Part shown: positions 10,691 to 21,364 of the stretch, in pieces
Numbering within the stretch: position 1 is the stretch's first letter
Layout of the letters: each line of letters opens with the position of its first letter
Source of the DNA: Hyperoodon ampullatus
Taxonomy: Eukaryota > Chordata > Mammalia > Artiodactyla > Ziphiidae
Direction of reading: 5' to 3'
Length of the DNA: 64,000 nt
Assembly (NCBI GenBank): GCA_949752795.1
Contig: OX457061.1
Coordinates: 9,049,239 to 9,113,238 of the forward strand
Program-made: the position numbers and the translations under genes
Notes under the pieces: generated by a model
Told to the model about the DNA's origin: nothing
What the model saw: the letters and a program-made list of their open reading frames with translations, nothing else
Databases searched by the model: none

Positions 10691-11640
10691 GTACAATAAA
10701 TGACATGTTGAGTATTGTGGTGAGTGCTACATGGAATTGGCAGCAGTGAAAGCAAGCATCAGGCAATGGATCTGGTCCCATGGTGGGACACTTCCCTGGT
10801 GAAGTCGTGTTGAGCTGAGCTCTGAAGAGTGAGTAAACATTAACCTGGAGAAGGCTGGGTGGTAAGAGCTGCTCCCACTGCACAACCCTAGGGGGCGTCA
10901 CTACCATAGAGATCATCGTATTCCTGGGTTGTGTAATGCAGTGGCCCAGGCAGAGCAGCCTGGGGAAGAGGGAACAACGTGTGCACAGATGCCGAGGCAG
11001 GACAGCACATGATGTACTCAAAGGGCGGAGGGAGGCCAGTGGGCCAGGAGTTCAGAAGATAAGGAAAGACATAGCTGGTGATGGGCTGGTGGGTGGGCAG
11101 CGGCCAGACCGTGCAGAGCCTTGTGGGTCTCGTGGGAGACGTTGGAAGGGAAGTGACTTGATTAGCTTTGCACTTGCTAAAGGTGGCTATTGCAGTGTGG
11201 CGAATAGTAGCAAGTGGCAAAGTGCCTGCAAAGAGGCTATTGAAATCCAGGTGACAGATGACAGTTCCTTAGGTGATGGCAATAGAGATGGACAGAAGTG
11301 GACAGATTCTAGGAATATTGAGGAGATAAAATCAACTGGACTTCGTGGTCAGTTGGACACATGGGATGGGAGAGAGCAAAGGGGTCAGAGGACTTCTGGC
11401 TTCTGACCTGCCTGACTGGGAATATCATGGTATCCTTCTGAACTAGCAGACACTTGGAGAAGGACCAGGTTAGTGGGGGAAGATCCTGTGTCCAGTTATT
11501 TTGAGTAGAGTTGGAAGTATCCATGACGATCACAGTGATGTCAACGTGGAGACAGGTTTTGGGGTATCCAGGCACCGACCTGCTTCTCAGAAAACTGTTC
11601 CCTCTCCATCCAGGGGTAAGCTCCTTCACCCTAGCCATAT
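10691..11640 (-). mobile_element. L2 LINE 3' region, antisense
   Basis: Antisense L2 phrases in order: 'gagctgagctctgaagagtg', 'gcccaggcagagcagcctgg', 'accgtgcagagccttgtggg', 'gctattgaaatccaggtga', and 'gacagatgacagttcctta'. No intact frame. Confidence 0.65.
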
Positions 11641-11708
11641 CTAGTGGGATCAGAGGCCAACACCTGGTCGGCAGAGCACCAAGTCAGCAGCTTCAGATTT
11701 GAAATGAA

Positions 11709-11893
11709 GAAGAGATGGAAGGGGCTTCCCTGGTGGCGCAGTGGTTGAGTCCGCTGCCGATGCAGGGGATGCGGGTTCGTGCCCCGGTCCGGGAAGATCC
11801 CACATGCCGCGGAGCAGCTGGGCCCGTGAGCCATGGCCGCTGAGCCTGTGCTCCGCAACGGGAGAGGCCACAACGGTGAGAGGCCCGCGTACT

Positions 11894-11927
<34 letters not shown>

Positions 11928-11940
11928 AAGAGATGGAAGG
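11709..11940 (+). mobile_element. CHR-2-like SINE with perfect 14-bp target duplication
   Basis: The body at 11723-11926 carries the canonical head, B box 'gggttcgtgccccggtc' and a 30-base A tail. The direct repeat 'gaagagatggaagg' occurs at 11709-11722 and 11927-11940 without mismatch, so the insertion is relatively recent. The body has a few small deletions (for example in 'ggttgagtccgctgcc'). Confidence 0.95.
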
Positions 11941-12109
11941 AGAGATGGAGGCAGGACTGCACCAGCTTCACAGGGCCACACGTTCTGTTGCTGACACTCC
12001 TGGCACAGCCCTGGTTCCTACTCTGCCTGAGGTCTGGTTGTTTACCTTTTACTTCGATTCTGTAAAATAATCTTAATTTTGCAACTCCTAAAGCCTCGAC
12101 AAAACCACC

Positions 12110-12431
12110 ACAGATACACAGATATTTTATTTCTGTGCCTTTTTTCCCCAGCTCTGTTGGTCTATTTGCCCAATTTTCCATCAGTATTTCCATTAGCTTA
12201 GTTTCATGGTATTGGGACGAACTTTGTACGGCAAGCCCCCCACCCCCATGGCTGGTCTTTTAGTTCCCAAATTTCTTGACCATTCTGTGCAATTACTCTA
12301 CTAGAGGAACTATAGAGTCAGTTTCTCAAGATAAAAATTTCCTGTGGAGATTTTATTGAAATCATATCAAATTTAGAGATTACTTGAGGGAAGACTGACA
12401 ATTTTGCAATACAGTTTAAGAATACAGTTTA
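12110..12431 (-). mobile_element. Old L1 fragment, antisense
   Basis: Reads like antisense L1: 'gttggtctatttgcccaatt', 'ttcatggtattgggacg', 'tcctgtggagattttattga' then 'aatcatatcaaatttagaga'. Weakly conserved. Confidence 0.55.
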
Positions 12432-12432
12432 A

Positions 12433-12692
12433 GGGGCTACTCTTTGTTGCGGTGCACGGTTTTCTTATTGTGGTGGCTTCTCTTGTTGCAGAGAATGAGC
12501 TCTGGGTGCGTGAGCTTCAGTAGTTGCAGTGTGTGGGCTCAGTAGTTGTGGTGCACAGGCTCTAGAGCGCAGGCTCAGCAGATGTGGCACAAGGGCTTAG
12601 TTGCTCTGTAGCACGTGGGATCTTCCTGGACCAAGGCTTGAACCTGTGTCCCCTGCATTGGCAGGTGGATTCTTAACTGCAGGGAAGTCCCC
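12433..12692 (-). mobile_element. CHR-1-like SINE, antisense
   Basis: Antisense long-form SINE: repeated 'gctcagtagttgtggtgcac' phrases, 'gtgggatcttcctggaccaa' and the end 'attcttaactgcagggaagt' then 'cccc'. Missing the A-tail end. Confidence 0.85.
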
Positions 12693-13100
12693 AAGGCAGA
12701 CACTCTTGAATGTTGCTACCTTGAGTAGGAAGGCTTTAATGCAGTTGCCAAAACTGACATCTGAAGAATGCTCCTCTGCAGGATGCTAATAGTTTTATGG
12801 AGAAAGTTTTAGTTTATTGTTTAACCTATGCTGGGTTAAACAAAGACAAACGTGTTTCTTTACTTCAGCAATAATCAGAAAATTTGATGCTAATATGCCT
12901 TGTCGATGTTCAAGATTAAGTAACATATCTTCAACTGATTGACCACTGACCTTTTTTTTTTCACACCTTACTGTGTAACATCTCCTGGAACAGGGTTCTA
13001 ACAGGTAGTGTTGGAGCTGCTGCTCTAAGGTTTCACCACTAAGTATGACATTTGCTGTGATTTTTGGAAAAAAACAATTGTTGGGTGAGTGAACAAAGTT
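12693..13100. other. No gene or repeat recognised
   Basis: AT-leaning unassigned DNA between two antisense SINEs. Possibly further diverged L1, but no landmark is convincing. Confidence 0.45.
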
Positions 13101-13103
13101 CTT

Positions 13104-13323
13104 TTGTTTGTTTGTCTGTTTGTTTGTTTTTGCGGTACGCAGGCCTCTCACTGTTGTGGCCTCTCCCGTTGCGGAGCACAGGCTCCGGACGCGCAGGCTC
13201 AGCAGCTGTGGCTCACGGGCCCAGCCGCTCTGTGGCATGTGGGATCTTCCCGGACCGGGGCACGAACCTGCGTCCCCTGCATCGGCAGGCGGACTCCCAA
13301 CTACTGCGCCACCTGGGAAGCCC
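13104..13323 (-). mobile_element. CHR-2-like SINE, antisense
   Basis: Begins with a T/G-rich tail ('tttgtttgtttttgcggtac') and ends 'gccacctgggaagccc'. A short 'gaacaaa' repeat flanks it at about 13089 and 13324. The tail has mutated into a TTTG microsatellite. Confidence 0.92.
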
Positions 13324-13999
13324 GAACAAATAGTTTTTATCCTGGTAAGACTACTTTCTTCAACTTCTGGTTTACTAAGGGTTTTCTTAGAAAATAGAAA
13401 TGGAAGTTGAATTTGATCAAGTGATGTTTAGATATCTATGAAGATGGTCACATACTCTCCTGCTTTTGAATTTGTCTAGTGAAATTCCACCACAACGCAT
13501 TAAATGTGGTTCAAGATATTCCATGGGGTAAACTGCAACACTGCACGACTGTGGAATAAACAGGATGAAAGTGAGCAGCCAGCAGGCCAGGGGCTCTCAG
13601 GGCTGGGCTGTATGCCCCTGTTTTAGCTTCAGTTTGCTGCCTCCTGGTGGTTGTTTGCTGCTATGACTTAAATATCCATGGGGACCATTCTGAGTTCTGT
13701 GGCTGGCTAGGACTTTTAGGATGGCAGCAGCAATTCTAGGAATTTCTCTGGGTTTGATATTAATTTTGTCAAACCAATCTAGGGAGATTGGGCTGGAAGA
13801 ATACTGGGAACACAGGGACACACTCTCTGCCTCCCTGCTCCTTGAGTTTCCTGCCATGCCCTTCCTTGCCTTCCTCTCCATTCCTTCCACTCAGAAATTG
13901 ACATTTAGTTGACCCCTGTTTGAGAACTTGAGCTGAGTGGAGAGCTCAAGCCAACTGCCAATTGCATCACCGAGGGTTTTTTTAAAAATCATTTAAAAA
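13324..13999. other. No gene recognised
   Basis: Unassigned DNA with open frames of 97 codons (minus) and 63 codons (plus) around 13.6-13.9 kb. No domain recognised. Confidence 0.5.
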
Positions 14000-14635
14000 T
14001 GAATACTAATGTCTAGCCATTGTTGAGTGCTTATTATGTACCAAATGCTTGGCTAAATTCAAATAAATTATTTTAATTTAACCTTCCCATCTCTATGAAG
14101 TAAATATTATTATTACTATTCACTTTAATTTATTTATTTATTTTATTTTATTTTATTTTTTGGCTGTGTTGGGTCTTTGTTGCTGCGCGTGGGCTTTCTC
14201 TAGTTGGGGCAAGCGGGGGCTACCCTTCCTTGTGGCGCCCGGGCTTCTCATTGTGGTGGCTTCTCTTGTTGCGGAGCACGGGCTCTGGGCGCACGAGCTT
14301 CAGTAGTTGCAGCACGCGGCTCAGTAGCTGTGGCTCGTGGCTCTAGAGTGCAGGCTCAGTAGTTGTGGTGCTCGGGCTTAGTTGCTCCGTGGCATGTGGG
14401 ATCTTCCCAGACCAGGGCTCAAACTCGTGTCCCCTGCATTGGCAGGTGGATTCTTAACCACTGTGCCACCAGGGAAGCCCGTGAAGTAAATATTATTATT
14501 TACATTTTACGAACTGGAAAACAACCAGAGAGGTTACATCCCTTACCCAGGTCATCCAGCCAGTTCCTGGAAAGTGATAAAGCTAGATTCAAAATCTGAC
14601 AGTTTGCTTTCCAAACCCACACTCTTGCGTTAAAC
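14000..14635 (-). repeat. MIR, antisense, split by a SINE
   Basis: Antisense MIR phrases flank the SINE: 'ttgttgagtgcttattatgt' then 'accaaatgc' before it; 'tacattttacgaactggaaa', 'agaggttacatcccttaccc' and 'agctagattcaaaatctgac' after it. Confidence 0.7.
14096..14500 (-). mobile_element. CHR-1-like long SINE, antisense, with 19-bp direct repeats
   Basis: Direct repeats 'tgaagtaaatattattatt' at 14096-14114 and 14482-14500 bracket an antisense SINE with tail 'ttatttattttattttattt', 'gctgtgttgggtctttgttg', and end 'accaccagggaagccc'. A dozen MIR-like bases (14115-14126) lie between the left repeat and the tail, so the exact left boundary is uncertain. Confidence 0.88.
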
Positions 14636-14742
14636 CAACCTGCTTTCCAAGAATAAACCTGGTGATGAAATATTGCTCTTTACTTGATGCTATTTGCTGA
14701 TATATTATTTAGAATTTTTCTGACTAGGTGAGATTTTTCATA

Positions 14743-14769
14743 AAGTGTGTGTGTGTGTATGTGTGTGTG
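14743..14769 (+). repeat. (TG)n microsatellite
   Basis: A GT/TG run with one 'ta' interruption inside the antisense L1. Confidence 0.85.
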
Positions 14770-15199
14770 CTTTATTTGCTCTTGGTATCAAGATTATGCA
14801 AGACTCATAAAATGGACTGGAATATTTCCATATATTTTCATGCATTTCAGTGATTTGGAAATTTTTTTTTTAAGAATTTAGGCAGTATCTATTCCTAAAA
14901 TGTTTGCTAATTCATCTGTAAAATCATTTGGTCCTAAGGCCTTTGACAATTGCCTTAAAGTCATTTGCTACAGTTTTAGTCTTTTCTGTTTTCTCCCTAT
15001 TGAGTCAATTTGAGCCATTTACAACTTCCTGAAATAATTGTCTTATTTACCTAGAAAAGTTCAGATTTATTAGCATAAAGTGATACATAGTATTAGCTTA
15101 TAATTTTAAAAATCTCTGTATTTCTCTCATCTTAGTCATGATGTATTTTTGTGTTTTATTTCTTTTGTTTTCTTCATCAGAATTGCCAGAAACTTAATA

Positions 15200-15430
15200 G
15201 TAATAGTAGCAGTAGAGAAAAATAATAGCAAACATTTATATAGTGTTTACTCGGTGCTGAGCACCACTCCAAGCTGTATTGACTCATTTAATCTTCATAA
15301 CAACCTTATGAGTTAAGGACTATTATTATCTCATTTTACAGATGAGAAATTGAATTGCAAAGTTAGTAACTGATTTGCCTAAGGACATATAGCTAACAAG
15401 TGGTGAGGCTGGGATTTAAACCTAGGCAGT
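15200..15430 (-). repeat. MIR inside L1, antisense
   Basis: 'gcaaacatttatatagtgtt' , 'gactcatttaatcttcataa' then 'caaccttatgagt', 'tctcattttacagatgagaa', 'gctaacaagtggtgaggctg' then 'ggatttaaacctagg'. An unusually complete MIR nested in old L1 sequence. Confidence 0.8.
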
Positions 15431-15833
15431 TGCTGCTTTTATATTTACTTATTCTTTCCTCCTATTTTATTTTATTTGTCTTCTAACTCTTTGTGAGTTG
15501 AATGCTTGGTTCATTTATTTGTAATCTTGGTTGCTTGTTAATAAAAGTATTTAAGGTCATAAAGTGAGTATGACTTAATATCCCATGGGCTCTGAAACTA
15601 TTTATTTTTTCAAAGAACCAGCTTTTGATTTCATGGATTATTATTCTCCTGTCCTCAGTTCATTGATTTATGCTCTTATATTTATTATTTCTCCCCTTGT
15701 GTTTGTTTTAGGCTTAATTTAGTATTTTCTGGTTTCTCAAGATGGAAGCTTATATATTTCATTTGATGCCTTTTTTTTCCTAATGTAAGCATTTAATGTT
15801 ATGAATTTCCCTCTAGGCAATGTTTTAGCTGAA

Positions 15834-16302
15834 TCCTACAAATTTTTTTTTATCATGATAAACACATAACAGGAAATCTATCCTATTAACAATCTTAAAA
15901 AAATATATTTATTTATTTATTTGGTTGCGCTGGGTCTTAGTTGCAGCAGCTGGACTCCTTAGTTGCGGCTCACCAGCTCCTCAGTTGTGATGTGTGGGCT
16001 CCTTAGTTGTGGCATGCGAACTCTGAGTTGTGACATGCATGTGGGATCTAGTTCCCTGACCAGGGATCAAACCCGGGCCCCCTGCATTGGGAGTGCAGAG
16101 TCTTAACCACTGCACCACCAGGGAAATCCCAAACAATGTTTAAGTGTACAGTATTGGTAACCATATGCACATTGTTGTACAACAGATTTCTAGAACTTTT
16201 TTATATTCAGTAGAGAACTGAAATTCTATACCCATTTCCTGGGGTCCCTATTTCCCCTCCCCCCTCAGCACGTGGCAGCCAACATTCTCCCACAAATTTT
16301 TG
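15834..16302 (-). mobile_element. Second L1 fragment nested in the older L1
   Basis: Near-identical direct repeats ('tcctacaaattttt' at about 15834 and 'tcccacaaattttt' at about 16289) flank antisense L1 3' sequence with 'tgtacagtattggtaaccat' then 'atgcacattgttgtacaac' and 'agcacgtggcagccaacatt'. It is itself split by the SINE at about 15897-16131. Confidence 0.65.
15897..16131 (-). mobile_element. CHR-type SINE, antisense, older variant
   Basis: Tail 'tatttatttatttatttggt' then 'tgcgctgggtcttagttgca', B-box complement 'ggatcaaacccgggcc', end 'ccaccagggaaatccc'. More diverged than the CHR-2 copies. Confidence 0.85.
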
Positions 16303-16338
16303 TATGTTGTATTTTCACTTTCATTATGTTCAAAATAT

Positions 16339-16464
16339 TAAAAAAAAAAATTTTGGCCATGCTGGGTGGCATGCGGGGATCTTACTTCCACAACCAGGAA
16401 TTGAACCCGTGCCCCCTGTAGTGGAAGCATAGAGTCTTAACCACTGGAATGCCAGGGAAGTCCC
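16339..16464 (-). mobile_element. Short CHR-type SINE, antisense
   Basis: 'attttggccatgctgggtgg' to 'ggaatgccagggaagtccc', flanked by the repeat 'gttcaaaatattt-a' at about 16329 and 16468. Short form like the copy at the window start. Confidence 0.85.
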
Positions 16465-16906
16465 AAGTTCAAAATATTTAATAAATTTCCTTTCAAAGAT
16501 ACTTCCTCTTTCAGCCACAGGTTATTTAGAACGGTGTTATTTAATTTTAAAATATTTGGGCATTTTAAAAGATTTTTTCTGCATAATTAAAAAGTTTAAT
16601 TATGTTATGGTCAGAGAATATATGATCTCTCTGTTTAAAAATTGCTCAGGTTTATTTTATGACCCCAAATGTTTTATCTTGGTGAATGTTCCGTGTGCAA
16701 TTAAAGAAATGTGTATTCTGCTCTGTTTGCATGCGGTGCTCTGTATATGTCAGGCCACAATGACTGATAGTGATCAATCTTCTAGATCCTTGCTAGTTTT
16801 TTGTTTATTTTTCTATTGCTTACTGAGAGAGGAGTGTTAAACTCACAATTATAACAGTGGATTTCTCCATTTCTCATTTTATTTCTATCAGCTTTTATTT
16901 CAGGCA

Positions 16907-16934
16907 TCTTTTTTTTTTTAATTAATTAATTAAT

Positions 16935-16969
<35 letters not shown>

Positions 16970-17236
16970 TTTTTGGCTGTGTTGGGTCTTCGTTTCTGTG
17001 CGAGGGCTTTCTCTAGTTGTGGCAAGCTGGGGCCACTCTTCATCGCCGTGTGCGGGCCTCTCACTGTCGCAGCCTCTCTTGTTGTAGAGCACAGGCTCCA
17101 TACGCGCAGGCTCAGTAGTTGTGGCTCACGGGCCCAGTTGCTCCGCGGCATGTGGGATCTTCCCAGACCAGGGCTTGAACCCGCGCCCCCTGCATCGGCA
17201 GGCAGATTCTCAACCACTGCGCCACCAGGGAAGCCC
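16907..17236 (-). mobile_element. Mosaic CHR-1/CHR-2 SINE, antisense
   Basis: The 3' end (left) is long-form ('gctgtgttgggtcttcgttt', 'ctctagttgtggcaagctgg'). The middle switches to the CHR-2-type block ('gtgcgggcctctcactgtcg', 'gagcacaggctccatacgcg'). The 5' end is a shared head. The tail is an expanded ATTA/TTTA array (16920-16975). Direct repeats 'tatttcaggcatctt' flank it at about 16896 and 17237. Confidence 0.9.
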
Positions 17237-17604
17237 TATTTCAGGCATCTTGAAGCTCTGTTGCTATGTGCATTCACATTTAGGATTTTTATACCCTCTT
17301 GGTGAATTAACCTATTTATTATTATGTAATATCCCTCTTTATTCTGGTAATATTTCTTGTTCTGAAGTCTACTTTTTCTGATATTAATATAGCTACTCCA
17401 ACTGTCTTTTGATCAGTGTTTCCATAGCATAACTTTTTCTATCCTTTTACTCTTAATCTACCTATGTAATTAAAGTGAATTTCTTGTAGACAGCATGTAG
17501 TTGTGCCTTGTATGTGTGTGTGTGTATTCAATCCAATGTTGTCTTTTTTTTGTTTTTAATGTCTTGGAACTTGACTTTAATTCAAACTTCAATCCAGTTT
17601 TGAG

Positions 17605-17742
17605 CTTTGGCTTTTCTTTTTTTCTTTTTCTTTTGGCTGCATGGCTTGCAGGATCTTAGTTCCCCGACCAAGGATCAAACTCCTGGGCCCCCGGCAGTGA
17701 GAGCACTGAGTCCTAACCACTGCACTGCCAGGGAATTTCTTA
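17605..17742 (-). mobile_element. Short CHR-type SINE, antisense
   Basis: 'ttttggctgcatggcttgca' then 'ggatcttagttccccgacca' to 'actgcactgccagggaattt'. The phrase 'caatgttgtcttttt' recurs at about 17533 and 17744 and may be the target duplication of a slightly larger insert. Confidence 0.8.
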
Positions 17743-17787
17743 ACAATGTTGTCTTTTAACTGACGTGTTTATACCCGTCTTCTAGCC

Positions 17788-18290
17788 ACTAAAATGGAGT
17801 TTCTCTTAAGATTTTAGCCACCTGTGCTGTCGCACCGCTCCATATGACCTGGGCCACCTTCAGAGCAATGCAGAGAGAGAAAAAATAATGAGAATTTTCC
17901 CAGACTCCTTAAGCCATAAGAGCCCCCTCCTCTGGTTCATCTGGCAAGAAAGGTGGGTTTTCTCTTGGGATTTTAGGTGGCAATGCCACCACCTCTGCCA
18001 CCATAGTGCAACTTTGTGACTGGTTCACCCTTGGGACAGGTTGAAAGAGAGAAAACAGAAAAAAAGATACCCCAAACTCTAACTCACAGAGGCCTCTTTT
18101 TTCCAATTCCTTTGTCCAGGAAAATGGGTTTCTCTTGAGTTTTTGCTGCCTGCACCTTCTTCACAGTTTCATATTGGGGCTACCCTGAGGTGAAAGCTGG
18201 ATGGTAAAAGAAGAGAACCCTGGAAATCTCCTCTGTAAGAGTCTTCCTTCGAGTTTGGTTCCCTTTGCCAATCCATTTGCTATTTTCAGA
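17788..18290. repeat. Three degenerate tandem units of about 160-170 bp
   Basis: Units start near 17793, 17953 and 18122, each with 'tttctctt(a/g)(a/g)g', 'ttttag/ttttgc' and a C-rich 'gccacc'-like segment. Each ends in a 'ggttc/attcc...ttgcc/ttgtcc' phrase. Similarity is low, so age is high. They may be 5'-UTR monomers of the neighbouring antisense L1, but I cannot show this. Confidence 0.5.
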
Positions 18291-18442
18291 GTCCTCAGGC
18301 TGTTGACTTTTGTATTTTGTCCAGACCTTTTAGCTGAAAGCAATGAGAGAGATGGGCTATGGTGGCTTACTTTATCTTGGCCAGCACCAGAAGTCCAGCG
18401 TAGATTTTGCAAATTGAGTTGGTGGGTGACATAGTCAAACAT

Positions 18443-18670
18443 GTTTAAATGGGCTTCCCTGGTGGCGCAGTGGTTGAGAGTCCACCTGCTGATGCAGGGG
18501 ACACGGGTTCGTGCCCTGGTCCAGGAAGATCCCACATGCTGCGGAGCGGCTGGGCCTGTGAGCCATGGCCGTTGAGCCTGCGCGTCCAGAGCCTGTGGTC
18601 CACAACGGGAGAGGCCACGACAGTGAGAGGCCCGCGTACAGCAAAAAAAAAAAAAAAAAAAAGTTTAAAT
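18443..18670 (+). mobile_element. CHR-2-like SINE
   Basis: The body at 18451-18662 is full length with head, B box 'gggttcgtgccctgg' and A tail. The short direct repeat 'gtttaaat' is present on both sides (18443-18450 and 18663-18670). Confidence 0.93.
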
Positions 18671-19310
18671 TATTAATTGATACTTCCAAATTGTTCTTTA
18701 CAATGGCTATATCCATTTACATTCATCCAGCACTATACAAACTCCTTTCCCATCCTCTTACCAACAACTGATTGTCCAATTTTAAAATTTTTTCCCATTT
18801 TCTTGGGTGAAAAAAAATAATATCTTGTTGACTTGATTTCAAATTCCATGTTTGCTAGTGAAGTCTGAGCATCTTTATCTCTTTGGGGCCATTTATTTAT
18901 CCTCATTTGTAGATTGTCCCTTCCTATCTCTTGCCCATTTTTCTACTTGGTCATTTGTCTTTTTAATATTGATTTGTAGAATTGTAGTTTCTACTGTTTG
19001 GGATTTATTGAGGATTACTTTGAGACTCATTACTTAATCAATTTGTCTTTATGTTCTGTGAGCATTTGGGAAAAAAAGGTATTCCCTATTCAAATTCTCT
19101 CTAGATTTATTAAAAACAATCTTGTTAATTTTATTATTTAGATTGTCTATATGATTTTTAAAATATTTGATCTGTTAAATTCTGAGACAGATGTTCTAAA
19201 AATCTCCTGATCTGGTTGTGGATTTTTAAAAGTCTCCTCATATTTCGGTTTTTGCTTTGTATATTCTTTTCAGTGTATTTGTTCATACGTTGGATTCAGA
19301 TTCATAATCA
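18671..19310 (-). mobile_element. Old L1 fragments, antisense
   Basis: 'ccaaattgttctttacaatg' then 'gctatatccatttacattca', 'cattttcttgggtga', 'tgtagattgtcccttcctat' and then ORF2-like antisense 'gattacttt(g)agactcatta'. Diverged and possibly more than one copy. Confidence 0.6.
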
Positions 19311-19319
19311 ATCAATCAC

Positions 19320-19548
19320 TCAGTGATTAAGAGCAGGAACTCTGGTGTTAGGTTACCTACGTTCAAATCTTAGTTTTTTCTCTTACAAAATACGTAGGTG
19401 TGGCTGATTTACTTAATTTTTCTAAGTCTAAGATTTCTTGTCTGTGAAATGAGGCAAAGAATAGCATTTACCTCCCAGAATTGTTGTGAAATTAAATAGA
19501 ATTATCCATGTGAGTGTTCAGTAAATAATTAATACATTTTCTTGAGGA
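19320..19548 (+). repeat. MIR SINE
   Basis: 'agtgattaagagcaggaact' then 'ctggtgttaggttacctac', 'gttcaaatcttag', 'cttgtctgtgaaatgaggca', 'ttgttgtgaaattaaataga' and 'gttcagtaaataatta'. Nearly full length. Confidence 0.8.
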
Positions 19549-19729
19549 TCCCACATTTCATCGGTTTAAGGTATCCCTCGGTTCCATTTAATGCTTTTCC
19601 CCCTTGAATTATGCCTTTAAAAATAGGAACATTACCACCCTCTATTCTATTTGAATTTTCCTGAAATATATTTATCTATTTTAAATCTTTCATAATTTTT
19701 TAACTTTAGATGGATTTCTTGTAAAGCAA

Positions 19730-20255
19730 ATTGGCCAAAGAGAAGGCCAAAGATGGCCACCATAAGTTCTTTCCTTCCCTATAAGCACATGTCACTCCAC
19801 TCACCGGAAGGTGGGATCTATTTCCACTCTTGTTGAATCAGGATGGCTTGTATTTTGCCTTCACCAGTACAAAGCAGAGGAAGTGACATTGTGTCAGTTC
19901 CAGACCTAGACTTTAAGAGGCCAGGTAACTTCCATTTGTGTTTGGGGAAGCCAGCTGCCATATTCTAAAGAAGTTCAGGCTATAATATTAAATGATAAAG
20001 CACACTTGGTGACAGAGAAAAGCACTGAGCACCACTCATGTGAGTGAAGTCTTCTTGGACTGACCAGTCCAGCCCAGCCACCCGCAGAACACAGCTGAGT
20101 GACCCCAGCCCATGCTCCATGGAGCAGAAGACCCCAGCCAAGCCCTGTTCCCATCCCTGACCACAGAACTATGAGAAATAACAATTCATTGTTGCTTTAA
20201 GCCACTATGTTTAGGGGTGGCTTCTCACTCAGCAGGAGATAACTGAACCAAAAAT
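19730..20255 (+). mobile_element. MaLR-type LTR remnant
   Basis: Layout of a MaLR LTR: 'tcaccggaaggtgggatcta', 'gtgacattgtgtcagttcca' then 'gacctagactttaagaggcc', 'gaactatgagaaataacaat', 'gctttaagccactatgttta' and the end 'gataactgaacca'. No open frame. Confidence 0.6.
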
Positions 20256-20337
20256 AGAGTTCGATTTTTCCTTTTCACTCAATTTAAGAATCTTTGTCTT
20301 TTCATAGGAGAATTGAATAACTGAAAATAATTGTGGT

Positions 20338-20452
20338 TTTTTTTTTTTTTTTTTGGCCCTGTGGCATCTGAGTTCCCTAACCAGGGATCAAACCTTGGCC
20401 CCCCAAGATTTGAAAGTGCCAAATCCTAACCACTGGACCGACAGAGAATTTC
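20338..20452 (-). mobile_element. Short CHR-type SINE, antisense
   Basis: T tail then 'ggccctgtggcatctgagtt', 'aaccagggatcaaaccttgg' and end 'ccgacagagaatttcc'. Old, diverged copy. Confidence 0.8.
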
Positions 20453-21364
20453 CTAATTGGTCTTGTTTTTGACATCTTGTGTTTTCTGTTTCTTTCACTT
20501 TTGTGTGAATGAATCGAAGAGAACAACAGCAAATATTTCACTGAGATGGAATATTTTGCAGTGTCTGCCCCGCCCACAGCAATCCCCCCATTGGGTGAGA
20601 GGGTGAGTCGGTCCCACCCTCTGCCTAACAGGAGAGGCCCCCAGAAGCCATGCTCACTAAAGCCAGGTTACCTGGCAATGGTAACCTGGTCCAGGCCATG
20701 GCTAAAACCTTGTCAGTGGACGTGAGGAGGGTGGGGAGGCACCAGTTGCAAGATAAGATGGGCCTCAGGAAGTCTCATGGATGTAGTACATGAATCTTCC
20801 CTACGAGAAGGGCCCTGTCCAGTCAGCTCTGGCTTGGTTAGTGTCTCTTGAATGGCACGGACTGGAGGTCCTGAACCCTGACCCTGAAGTCTCAGCTGCC
20901 TGACTCGGTGTTCTTTCTCTTTTAGGTCAGGCATGATTACTGTAACCCCAAGAAGGTATAAGATTAAGTGAGGAAATCATGAAGAACTGGATAAAAATCC
21001 ACATTATCAACTTTCTAGAAACTTCTACTAAAGGCTAAATACAAGGGCAACAGGGAGGTGAGTGATCACCATGATCAGATTAGTCAGTTTTGAAGATGTT
21101 TGAAGCATTTAAAAAAGATGAAATATTAGAGGTTGATTTCATCTAGATGTTTTGGAGGATTTGAGAAGATTTATAATCAATGTTTAAATGCATATAATTA
21201 ATGAATATATGTATATAGTAAGTGAATATAATCAATGATTAAGAGAATTTGATTACATTTAAAGGTTTGGATGGAATAGTTGCATACGGATATTCAATGT
21301 TTGGGGAACTTTTGGTTACAAAATTAGTGAGTTTAATACACTGATCACTAAATGTGTAAAGAGC
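20453..21364. other. No gene recognised
   Basis: GC-moderate to about 20.95 kb, then AT-rich unassigned DNA (20.95-21.36 kb) with repeated 'aatcaatg' phrases. No repeat family or frame could be supported. Confidence 0.5.

Larger units (their letters stand above)
14640..17530 (-). pseudogene. Degenerate L1 ORF2 (endonuclease and N-terminal RT), antisense
   Basis: The minus strand carries recognisable ORF2 stretches despite stops and frameshifts. The phrase 'aattcatctgtaaaatcatt' then 'tggtcct' matches the RT entry region. 'gtgaatgttccgtgtgcaat' and 'gatattaatatagctactcc' match endonuclease segments, the latter encoding an AGVAILIS-type motif in intact L1. 'atttcttgtagacagcatgt' corresponds to the start of the nuclease. 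Left-to-right order (RT then EN) fits minus orientation. Four to five younger insertions interrupt it. It encodes no functional protein. Confidence 0.75.

Noticed and set aside
11723..11870. tRNA gene-like A and B boxes in the SINE heads
   Set aside because: These are tRNA-derived SINE promoters. No cloverleaf with a complete acceptor stem and anticodon arm is present.
17788..18290. Satellite DNA array
   Set aside because: Only three highly diverged units; not a centromeric or cetacean common satellite array as far as I can see.
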